From positions 1,308,310 to 1,372,309 of the forward strand of contig NZ_ACJN02000001.1 of NCBI RefSeq assembly GCF_000174435.1: a stretch of DNA of 64,000 nt, read 5' to 3'. A model generated the notes under the pieces. That model searched no databases. It was given only the letters and a program-made list of their open reading frames with translations, and was not told where the DNA came from. Positions 29,608-37,900 of the stretch are shown piece by piece (within the stretch, counting starts at the first letter, position 1; the number at the start of each line of letters is the position of its first letter). The position numbers and the translations under genes are program-made. Source of the DNA: Desulfonatronospira thiodismutans ASO3-1 (lineage in GTDB: Bacteria; Desulfobacterota; Desulfovibrionia; Desulfovibrionales; Desulfonatronovibrionaceae).

Positions 29608-29694
29608 ATGCATGTTATCCATGGACCACACGACAAGATATTCAAGCGCGTGATGGCTGACCGGAAAAATGCCATAAGTCTGCTTGGGATGGTT
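29608..29694 (+). pseudogene. N-terminal remnant of an Rpn/YhgA-like nuclease (transposase-like) gene
   Basis: The frame reads PHDKIFKRVMADRKNAISLL. This matches the N-terminal PHDKxFKxxxxDxxxAxxFL motif of Rpn-family PD-(D/E)XK proteins, a family also represented at 63204. Similarity fades after about 30 residues. The same remnant is duplicated at 42200-42286. The remainder of 29321-29929 shows only repeat ends. Confidence 0.4.
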
Positions 29695-29929
29695 CAAAAC
29701 ATGTTTACAATTCGGCAATACCAGATATTTCATGCTGATGCTCCCGGTGGCCACCAGACAAGAAATCTCAGGGAAAAATTAATATTTGGGTTTTGAAAAA
29801 GTGTAAGCCAGCTTGCCTGACAAAAAGAACCATCCCCAACAGCCAGTATTTTTAACTTGCCCTGCAAAACTGATTTTTTGCAGAAACATTCAATTGCGGA
29901 AAGCTAAATTGAACAAACGAGGTTTTTTT

Positions 29930-30160
29930 ATGAATGAAAGAATAACTATTGATGCTAATATCTGCCATGGAAAGCCTGTAATAAAAGGTACAAGAGTTTT
30001 AGTTGCTAACATTTTAAGTGCATTAGGGTCTGGAGATAGTATAGAAGAAATATTGAATGATTATCCAAATATAACCCGTGAAGATATCTTTGCAGCAATA
30101 AAATTTGGAGGTCAGTTATCACGTTTTGAAGAACTGCCTTACGAAGAAAAGGTACTATGA
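29930..30160 (+). CDS. DUF433 family antitoxin
   Basis: 76 residues from the ATG at 29930, preceded by ACGAGG. The core ITIDANICHGKPVIKGTRV is typical of DUF433, a small winged-helix family found with PIN-like toxins. It should bind and neutralise the downstream protein and repress the pair's promoter. It overlaps the toxin start by four bases (ATGA). The pair is much more AT-rich than its surroundings, suggesting transfer. Its second copy at 42521 is split by IS66. Confidence 0.85.
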   Translation: MNERITIDANICHGKPVIKGTRVLVANILSALGSGDSIEEILNDYPNITREDIFAAIKFGGQLSRFEELPYEEKVL

Positions 30161-30516
30161 ATTTTTTTCTTGATGAGAACTTTCCTAAAAGTGCAGAAAG
30201 GTACTTGGTTTCGAAAGGGCATACTGTGTCTGATATTCGGGGCAGTTCAAATGAAGGTATAGATGACTTACAAATTTTTAGACTTGCGCAAGAAAAAAAA
30301 GCAACGTTTTTAACGACTGACAGAGACTTTTTTCACACCATTCCTCACTTGTTTCCGGAGCATTATGGTATAGTAGTTATTGCTCTTAGACAACCAAATA
30401 GACACGCTATACTTTCGCGTTTATCATGGTTAGTTGAGCACTGTAAAAGTCAAGCTTTGTTTGGCAAGGCTTATTTGCTGCGAGAGTCCACGTATAAAGT
30501 TTATCCAGTTGATTAG
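30157..30516 (+). CDS. DUF5615 PIN-like toxin
   Basis: 119 residues. It has the PIN-like acidic residues: FFLDENFP at the N-terminus, GIDDLQIFRLA, and TTDRDFF. These are expected to bind metal for RNase activity. Translation is coupled to the DUF433 antitoxin. DUF433-DUF5615 pairs are predicted type II toxin-antitoxin systems. The second copy of this gene (45240) has lost one T and is frameshifted. Confidence 0.85.
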   Translation: MNFFLDENFPKSAERYLVSKGHTVSDIRGSSNEGIDDLQIFRLAQEKKATFLTTDRDFFHTIPHLFPEHYGIVVIALRQPNRHAILSRLSWLVEHCKSQALFGKAYLLRESTYKVYPVD

Positions 30517-30572
30517 TATACCTGTTCAAAAATAAAAGGGCCAGGCCTCTGAGACCAGCAAGCTGGTTTTCG

Positions 30573-30656
30573 GTTTTCTACCGACCCCGATACCGATACC
30601 GACCCCGACACCGACTACCAGAACAAGAGTACACACAAAATGTGCTGAACAGTTAC
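30573..30656. repeat. Truncated IS66-type MITE (right end)
   Basis: It shares the GATACCGACCCCGACACCGA and ACAAAATGTGCTGAACAG segments with the intact element at 12731-12947 and ends GTTAC. The left end is missing. The truncation point lies about 10 bp from the edge of the segmental duplication. Confidence 0.6.
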
Positions 30657-30689
30657 AAAGTTACCAACATGTTTGCTTGAAATTTGTGC

Positions 30690-30950
30690 TAAGCGCCTAC
30701 AATTCAAGTTCATTTACTTCAGCATGTTGCTGTCACAACAATTTGTCATTTTATGAGACCGGCACGGTCCACTCCCCTCCTTGGTTAAGGAGGGGCCGGG
30801 GGTGGTTCGTTCTAAATGATCATTTCCTTATTTTTCTTGTTCAAAGGCTTGATCCGAAACATACCAGGGTGAGATGCTGAACATCAAGCCTTGCATAATT
30901 CAAACCGCCTTTCAAGCCCTGGCACAAGGTTTTCAAATTCACTTATATCT
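30690..30950. repeat. Repeat family D, third copy
   Basis: It matches 27630-27875, with CCCCTCCTTGGTTAAGGAGG, CTTGATCCGAAAC and AAGCCTTGCATAATTCAAAC in the same order. No gene lies between 30517 and 31256; 30950-31256 shows no feature I can name. Confidence 0.6.
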
Positions 30951-31256
30951 CTAAAAAGGATTTTATGCAGTCGCGTCTTGTCTTCGAACCGCAGAATCAG
31001 GAAATGCCTAAACTTTACCTGTAAAAAATATTGTAAAGCAAGACTTTTGCTGGTAAAGGTTAAAATAAGTCTTGCTGGATGATACTTTACTGCTCCCCAC
31101 TGCAAAGCCAAATAATTCCGCAGCATACAGGCATTCAGGGAGACAGGCCGGAAACTGTACCGCACGACTCTTTTAATTATCCGCTTTATGTCAACTGACA
31201 AAAATGATTTCTGCAGGCGTTTGCAGTAAGGCACCCGGAAGTCACTTCTGTCCAGC

Positions 31257-32696
31257 ATGACCAGGAGAACCGGCTTGAAAAAATCCCCCAGAATCTTCAT
31301 TTTTTCCCGGGACAGAACTTTCTACAGGGAAGCGGTCCGGGAAATGCGGTCTCTGGGCAGCTGTCATGCTGCAGATGATTTTCAGGATTTGAGAATTGAC
31401 TTGCTGGAAAAATGCGAGGCAATCATCATGGACCTCCACCTGTCCCAAGAAAACCAGTTGAACTTTTTCAAAAAAAACATGGAGCAGCTCCACAGGCCGG
31501 CTGTCATTGTAGTTACAGACGAACATGACTCAGATCTCATTGAGACAGCCATCACCCTGGGAGCATGGGATTACTTTCAGAAACCGGTATTCTGGAAAAG
31601 ACTGCGCGAGTCAGTCGGGCGAGCTCTGGAAGCTTCCAGCACCCTTTCAGCGATAAATTATGGCGATTTCAAACGGTGTGGAATCATTGGTTCGTCCCGA
31701 AGCATAAACTCCTGCCTGACCACCCTTGCATCATTCGCCCGCAGCAACTCCAACGTGCTCATCTATGGTGAGACCGGAACGGGAAAAGAGCTCTTCTCCA
31801 GGGCCGTACACCTGAACAGCCCCAGAAGTCACAAGCCATTCATTATCATAGACTGCGCCGCCCTGCCTGAAAACCTTGTGGAAAGCACCCTGTTCGGACA
31901 TGAGAAAGGGGCTTTTACCACTGCAGACAAAAAACATACCGGGCTTATAAGGCAGGCTCACGGCGGAAGCCTCTTTCTCGATGAAATAGGAGAACTCTCT
32001 CTTAATACACAGAAACTTTTCCTGCGGGTTCTTCAGGAACGCCGCTTCAGACCGGTAGGCTCAGCTACGGAGATTTTCTGTGATTTCAGACTGGTTGCAG
32101 CCACAAACAAGGATCTGGACCGCATGTGCGCTGAAGGGACTTTTCGCCGGGACCTCCTGTTTCGTCTTCACAGTTTTGCCTTGACCCTGCCTCCACTCAA
32201 CTCAAGAGAGGAAGACGTGCTGGAGCTCATGTACTATTTTCTGGACAGGATCTGCAAAAAACACGGCCTGGAAAACAAGCAGCCTTCCCCGGAGGTTATA
32301 GATGCTTTCGCAGGTTACAGCTGGCCGGGCAATGTTCGCGAGCTTATAAACACCCTGGAGCATATGGCCATCACGGCCCGCCATGAACCTGTTATTCAGC
32401 CGGAGCATCTGCCCCTGCCCCTGAAAGTTTTCTGCAAGCAGCAGGTCATGGAAAAAGACATGATGCAGGCCTGCACCGAGAGTCAAGAACCTGCACGCGA
32501 CGAAGAATTCCCAAAGATTAAAGAGTACCGGGAGCAGGCCATAGCCCGCATTGAAAAAAAATACCTTGAAGAGCTTCTGCAGGCATCCGGTAAAGATATG
32601 CCCACCGCCTGCCGTCTTTCAGGGTTGTCCAGGCCCAGGCTCTACGCCATGCTCAAAAAATACGGCCTTTCACCTGTGAAACACCGCAAGATATAG
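31257..32696 (+). CDS. Sigma-54-dependent response regulator, REC-AAA+-Fis
   Basis: 479 residues. An N-terminal receiver-like domain (residues 10-125) retains the phosphorylation-type Asp in IIMDLHL and the Lys in YFQKP, but only one acidic residue replaces the usual acidic pair. The AAA+ domain has Walker A GETGTGKE (about 170) and GSLFLDEIGEL. The sigma-54 contact loop reads GAFTTA (about 218) instead of GAFTGA. A Fis-type HTH (PTACRLSGLSRPRLYAMLKK) closes the protein. It lies upstream of a good sigma-54 promoter and the FrhB-HdrA genes, so it probably activates them. I see no clear ribosome-binding site. Confidence 0.9.
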   Translation: MTRRTGLKKSPRIFIFSRDRTFYREAVREMRSLGSCHAADDFQDLRIDLLEKCEAIIMDLHLSQENQLNFFKKNMEQLHRPAVIVVTDEHDSDLIETAITLGAWDYFQKPVFWKRLRESVGRALEASSTLSAINYGDFKRCGIIGSSRSINSCLTTLASFARSNSNVLIYGETGTGKELFSRAVHLNSPRSHKPFIIIDCAALPENLVESTLFGHEKGAFTTADKKHTGLIRQAHGGSLFLDEIGELSLNTQKLFLRVLQERRFRPVGSATEIFCDFRLVAATNKDLDRMCAEGTFRRDLLFRLHSFALTLPPLNSREEDVLELMYYFLDRICKKHGLENKQPSPEVIDAFAGYSWPGNVRELINTLEHMAITARHEPVIQPEHLPLPLKVFCKQQVMEKDMMQACTESQEPARDEEFPKIKEYREQAIARIEKKYLEELLQASGKDMPTACRLSGLSRPRLYAMLKKYGLSPVKHRKI

Positions 32697-32723
32697 CTCC
32701 TTTCTGTTTGACGGCAATTTTTC

Positions 32724-33075
32724 GACTTACTCCTGAGACCATGTCACAAAAAACAATAACCACGCGAAGCGCGTGGCAGGCCTTAGACAGGATTAACAGG
32801 ATTGACAGGATAAGCAATCAGCGGCCCCGGTGAAATCAGCTGCGCTGTCCTTCGGAATTTCACAGGGCAAGCCGGAAGCCGCAGATTGCATTAGTCATCC
32901 AGCACTCACTTTCTTCTGGCATTCATGAGTGCCGGAAAAAAGTGAGTGCTGGAGTGATAACCTTTTGGCCTGGCTACCGGCCAGGACAAAATGACTTTTC
33001 TCTTAATCCATCTCTTAATCCTGTTAATCCTGTCAAATAGCTCTTTTCTTTATTGGGTTGCGGGCAATGCCCGCC
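32724..33075 (-). repeat. Nested-hairpin repeat, family C, copy 4
   Basis: It is inverted relative to copies 1 and 2. One short palindrome (CCACGCG-AA-GCGCGTGG, 32760-32777) is inserted at the same point as in copy 3, so these two may share a recent ancestor. No open frame. Confidence 0.75.
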
Positions 33076-33266
33076 TTATTTAAACTATTTAAGCCCCTTG
33101 CTGTCACACAAGCTTGTCATTATATGATCACGACACGGCCTGGCCCCTCCTTAAAAGCTGCCGCGTCTTGCAAGGCAAGACAAAAACATCCCCCAGATGT
33201 CTAACCAGAGCTTCAACTTCCTTTTAAAAATCTATAACCAATTGTTTTTAAAGACTTTGTGTGATG

Positions 33267-33283
33267 CAGGCACACAACTTGTT
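33267..33283 (+). promoter_or_regulatory. Sigma-54 promoter for the FrhB-HdrA operon
   Basis: AGGCAC-ACAAC-TTGT fits TGGCAC-N5-TTGC, with GG at -24 (33269-33270) and GT at -12 (33281-33282), exactly ten bases apart. It lies about 310 bp before the FrhB start and 570 bp after the sigma-54 regulator. The long distance is filled by a hairpin and a MITE. Confidence 0.6.
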
Positions 33284-33320
33284 ATAGTAACCTTAAACCG
33301 GCCGGTGGAACATCTGGCTC

Positions 33321-33449
33321 GTGGTTTCCTTGAGCCCGCTTAAGGGAATTAAAATACCCCCTCCCCGCACCCCCTTTTATTATGCAAATGGTAAGCAGAA
33401 AACTGTAAAGTGCGGGGCTGTTCCCAGACAGCGGGCTTAAGAAAACCAC
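33321..33449 (+). promoter_or_regulatory. Long hairpin in the FrhB leader
   Basis: GTGGTTTCCTTGAGCCCGC (33321-33339) pairs with GCGGGCTTAAGAAAACCAC (33431-33449) with two mismatches. Inside, CCCCGCAC pairs with GTGCGGGG. The structure would lie in the leader RNA of the operon. Confidence 0.5.
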
Positions 33450-33469
33450 TGAGCCCCGGATAATGACCT

Positions 33470-33529
33470 GTAACCACTCAGGGGGGTCCTCGATGTTGAT
33501 TACTGGCACAAGCCCCCCTGAATGGTTAC
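33470..33529. repeat. IS66-type mini-MITE, 60 bp, AATGACCT target duplication
   Basis: The left end GTAACCACTCAGGGGGG and the inverted right end GTAACCATTCAGGGGGG differ by one base. AATGACCT is present at 33462-33469 and 33530-33537. At 60 bp it is almost only its ends. It sits 61 bp before the FrhB start, inside the probable leader. Confidence 0.75.
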
Positions 33530-33590
33530 AATGACCTTGTCTATGCGCTCAACTGCTCAACACCTTGAATTTGCCACAAAGGAGGCGAAT

Positions 33591-34889
33591 ATGAGTTCAT
33601 TTCAAACCCTGGTTGAAGAAGTCCATCAGAATGATCGCTGCCATATGTGCGGTGGATGTGTCACTTTCTGTACCGCCATCAATTATGGTGCACTGGAGAT
33701 TGGAGAGGACGGTTTGCCGCGCTACAAGGACCAGAACAGTTGCCTGGAATGCGGAATATGTTACATGCTCTGCCCTGAAGTAGAAGAACTGGACGTAGAA
33801 ATAAACAGTCTTGCAAACTGGGAGGAGCCGGCAGGCAAAATTATATCCTCAAGCATCCTTCGGGCCAGAGACAGACAGGTCCTGGACAGAGCAACCGATG
33901 GCGGAGCCGTGACTGCAATTCTTCTGCATCTCATGGAATCAGGCCGCATAGACGGGGCCGTGGTCAGCAGAAACAAAGGCCTGTTCAACAGGGAACCCAT
34001 GCTGGCCCGTACCAGTGAGCAGATACTGGAATGCTGCGGCTCCTATTTTGATGTTTCTCACGGCACGTACCACTATGGTACGCAGTACTCCACCTACTCG
34101 CCGTCTGTGCAGGCCTTAGGCGATGTCAAAACTCAAGGATTCAGAAGCATAGCCTTTGTCGGAACACCATGCCAGGTAAGGACACTCAGAAAAATGCAGG
34201 CCCTGGGAGTTGTCCCGGCTGATGCAATCTACTGTGTCCTGGGTCTTTTCTGTACAGGCAATTTCGAATTTGACGACAACTCCAGGAAACGATTGGAAAA
34301 GACCGGAGAATTCAGCTGGAAAGATGTGCAAAAAATCAATGTTACCGACAAGGTGTACATCTATATGCAGGACGGCTCCATACATGCCCTTCCCCTGGAT
34401 GAGCTGGATTTCATCAAAAGACGGGCATGTAATTACTGCCACGATTACAGCGCCGAACTGGCCGACCTCTCCTTCGGCGGTGTGGGCTCGGACGACGGCT
34501 GGACAACGGTTTTGACCAGAAGCCCTCTGGGAATGGAAATATTGCGGTATGCCGAAAGAAACAGCCTGGAAAGACTGGGAATGCAGGACCCGGATACACA
34601 GGATCAAAGATCGGCCCTTGATGCCGAGATCCAGGACCTGAAAAGCCGCATGCAGCACCTGCAGTACCGCCGCCTGGAAAACCCTGAGACCACGGCCCAC
34701 GGATACCAGGAAATGCTCGAAAGACTCAAATATCTTCAAAAACAAAAGCAAAAGTTACAGCCGGCAAAGCAAAGGCCTGAACAGCATGCCTTAAACAGCT
34801 GCCTGGAAGTCGTTCTGGAAAAATGCCGTCAAAAGAAAGGTCAAATTCCCCAAAGCCGCAGCAGAACTGCTCCGGCAACAGTGGCCTGA
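33591..34889 (+). CDS. FrhB-like iron-sulfur flavoprotein (F420 hydrogenase/dehydrogenase beta-subunit family)
   Basis: 432 residues from the ATG at 33591 with GGAGG six bases before it; an upstream start lacks conservation. Two N-terminal [4Fe-4S] motifs (CHMCGGCVTFC near residue 17 and CLECGICYMLCP near 50) precede the FrhB core (FVGTPCQVRTLRKMQ near 190, then CNYCHDYSAELADLSFGG). The last 80 residues are predicted coiled coil. FrhB proteins carry FAD and pass electrons between ferredoxin-like centres and F420, NAD(P) or a partner. It is 53 bp before the HdrA fusion, which is likely its partner. Confidence 0.9.
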   Translation: MSSFQTLVEEVHQNDRCHMCGGCVTFCTAINYGALEIGEDGLPRYKDQNSCLECGICYMLCPEVEELDVEINSLANWEEPAGKIISSSILRARDRQVLDRATDGGAVTAILLHLMESGRIDGAVVSRNKGLFNREPMLARTSEQILECCGSYFDVSHGTYHYGTQYSTYSPSVQALGDVKTQGFRSIAFVGTPCQVRTLRKMQALGVVPADAIYCVLGLFCTGNFEFDDNSRKRLEKTGEFSWKDVQKINVTDKVYIYMQDGSIHALPLDELDFIKRRACNYCHDYSAELADLSFGGVGSDDGWTTVLTRSPLGMEILRYAERNSLERLGMQDPDTQDQRSALDAEIQDLKSRMQHLQYRRLENPETTAHGYQEMLERLKYLQKQKQKLQPAKQRPEQHALNSCLEVVLEKCRQKKGQIPQSRSRTAPATVA

Positions 34890-34942
34890 TAAAAAGCCTG
34901 AAAAAATACCTGGCGGGTGCGCCACCGGAAAACATATAAATT

Positions 34943-37900
34943 ATGCAGCAAAAGACAGGGGCGGTTGCCGTAATAGGCGGCGGGATTGCCGGAATCCAGG
35001 CCGCCCTGGATCTTGCTGACTCCGGCTTCTACACCTACCTTGTGGAGAAAAGCCCTGGTCTGGGCGGAATCATGGCCCAGTTAGACTCCATTGCCCCCAC
35101 CAGCGACTGCTCTCCATGTCTTCTCACCACCCGCCTCATTGCCTGCTCCAGGCATGCAAACATTGAGATCCACACCCGGAGCCGGGTCCTCTGCGTGGAA
35201 GGCCAGGAAGGGAATATGCAGGTCCATATCAGAAAATCCCCGGCCTTCATCGATCCTGCAAAGTGCATAGCCTGCAACTGGTGTACAGAGGCCTGTCTCA
35301 AGGCAGTCCCGGATGAATTCAACCTGGAACTTAAAACTCGGAAATGCGCCTACATATATTACAGGCAGTCCATTCCTTCCACTTATGTCATAGACCAAAA
35401 GCACTGCCTGCGCCTGACCCGGGGAATATGCGGCATATGCGAAAAGATCTGCCCCGCCGGGGCCATTGATTTCAACGAACCGGAAAAGACACTGGTACTA
35501 CAGGCAGGTTCTGTGATCATGGCCACCGGGATGAATATGCAAAAAAGTCAAGACCTGCATGACCTCTACAGCTACAAATCCTGCCCAGATGTAATAACCA
35601 GCCTGGAATATGAACGTCTGACCTCGATTACGGGACCGGGCCATGGCATACTTAAAAGGCCGTCGGACAACACCCGGCCTGCAAAGACAGCCTGGATCCA
35701 GTGCGTGCTTTCCAGGAGCCTGAAGCATCCCGCCCACAGGACCTGCTCCAGCATTTGCTGTATGCACGCAGTTAAACAGGCATCCAGCATGGGCCGGCAT
35801 ATCGGGGAAAAAATCCCGGACACAACTGTTTTTTACAACGAGATAAGATTTTGCGGAAAAGGGCAGGAAAAACTGCTGGACAGGGGCAGAGCAATGGGGG
35901 TGCGCTTTATTTGCAGCCAGCCCCACAGTATACTGCCCGGCAAGGATGGAAAAGGAGTCCGGATTACTTATGTCCATGACGACTCGAAGCTGATAACCAA
36001 ATTCTTTGACCTGGCAGTGCTTTCCGTGGGCATGCATGCGGGGCGGGACAGCCTGCAGCAGGTCCTGGCCCCGGGCATAACCATCAGTGGCAATGACAGC
36101 ATTGGCCCCATCTCCAGTACCACCCCCTTTGAAAGCAGCAGAAAAGGGGTATACCTGGCCGGCAGCCTGGCCTCCCCAGGAGACATACGCCACAGCATAA
36201 CCCACGGCTCCGGGGCAGCAGTTGCAGCCACCGAAAGACTCACTCGCTCCAGGTTTACTCTGACCTGCAAAAAAGAATGGCCCCCTGAAAAAGACGTCTC
36301 TATGCAGCAGCCCAGAATCGGGGTCTTTATCTGTGCCTGCGGCGGCAACATTTCCGACATCATCGACATCAATGCCCTTAAAGAATTCGCCTCAGGGCTT
36401 CCTGGAGTGGTCCTGGCTGAAACCAATAAGTTTACCTGCCCCCAGTTTATCCAGGACATCATCTCCAGCCGGATAATCCAGGAAAATCTCAACAGGGTGG
36501 TGGTTGCAGCCTGCACCCCTGTAACCCATCAGTCCCTGTACCAGGATACCCTGAAAAAAGCCGGGCTGAACCCCAACCTGCTGGAAATGGCCAATATCCG
36601 CAACCAGAACAGCTGGATGCACCAGTACAATCCTGCCCTGGCCACAGCCAAGGCCAGGCTTCAGGTAAGCTCCGCCGTAGCCAAGGCGGTAATCAAGAAG
36701 ATCCTGAAAGTAAGGTTCAGAAAAATCATCCCCAGAGCCCTGGTGGTGGGCGGGGGACTGACAGGAATGACTACGGCCCTTTCCCTTGCAGACCAGGGGA
36801 CTCAATGTTTCCTGGTGGAAAGAAGCGCAGGACTTGGAGGCCATGCCCGGGACACAAGCTCTGTCTGTGCTGCAGAAAGTTCCAGAAATCTGGTTGAGGA
36901 GACTGTTGCCAGGGTGCAGCAGCACCCGCTGATAATCACGTTTTTCAATTCCCGGGTTGTTTCCTGCAAAGGCTCCACAGGCAATTTTATCAGCAACATC
37001 CAGAGCATGCGCAATAACGGCATCAGGTCTACAGAGACAATCCGGTACGGTGCAGCTGTTCTGTGTACCGGAGCCATGGAAGCAAAACCCCTGGAATACC
37101 TGTATGCAAAGGCAGAAGGGGTCTTTACCCAGGATGAATTCTGCAGTCTAATGCAGACCGGGGAAAATACATTCAAAAAGGCTGCATCCGTGGTATTTAT
37201 CCAGTGTGTGGGCTCCCGGGAAACAAACCGGACCTATTGCAGCCGGACCTGCTGCACACGCACTCTCAAAACCGCCCTTAAACTGAAGGAAATCAACCCG
37301 GGAATTCAGGTTTACGTTATAAACAGACAGATGAATACATGCGGGGACAAGGAGCTTTTGTATGAACAGGCCCGCCAGGAAGGCGTGATTTTTATTAAAT
37401 ACACCAGGGACAACAGTCCCCTGGTTCAGCAGACACCGCAAGGCCTGAACATCAAGATACTGGACCACGTCCTGAAAAAACCTGTTGGAATCAATACCAG
37501 GCACCTGGTCCTGGCCACCGGAATAGTCCCTGATCCGGAAACAACAAGGCTTGCTGCAATCTTTAACTGCTCCCTTGATTCTGACCTTTTCCTGCAGGAC
37601 AGGCACTATTTTCTGCATCCATGCTCCCTGGACAGAGAAGGAATATTTGCCGCCGGGCTCTGCCTGCAACCCGGCCCCATGGAAGAAAGCCTGGTCCAGG
37701 CCAGGGCTGCGGTGTCCGGAGTAAGAAATATACTTTTCAAAAAACAGCTGCCCCTTGAGTCCAGCAGTGCCTACCTCACTGCCGGATGCGACGGTTGCGG
37801 CATATGCATCGACAGGTGTCCATACGCAGCCATAAAGTATTCGGCCTGTTCAGGAGAAAAGCCCGGACCAGACCCGGGGATATGGATAGATGAAGAATTA

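Larger units (their letters stand above)
29081..30562. repeat. Segmental duplication, copy 1 (1482 bp)
   Basis: This stretch, from inside the ATPase gene through the toxin-antitoxin pair, is nearly identical to 41672-42642 plus 45135-45644. The breakpoints are GGTGGAGCCGG on one side and CCAGCAAG on the other. It carries a family A left end (29342), a solo GTAAC-type end (29495) and an Rpn remnant, so these were present before the duplication. Confidence 0.9.

Noticed and set aside
30884..31300. 138-codon minus frame overlapping repeat family D and the regulator start
   Set aside because: Its tail is shared with the repeat copy at 27758-27973, so similarity is due to the repeat and not to a gene family.
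33494..33510. CTGGCACAAGCCCCCC as a second sigma-54 promoter before FrhB
   Set aside because: It lies inside the mini-MITE and lacks the -12 GC at the correct distance.
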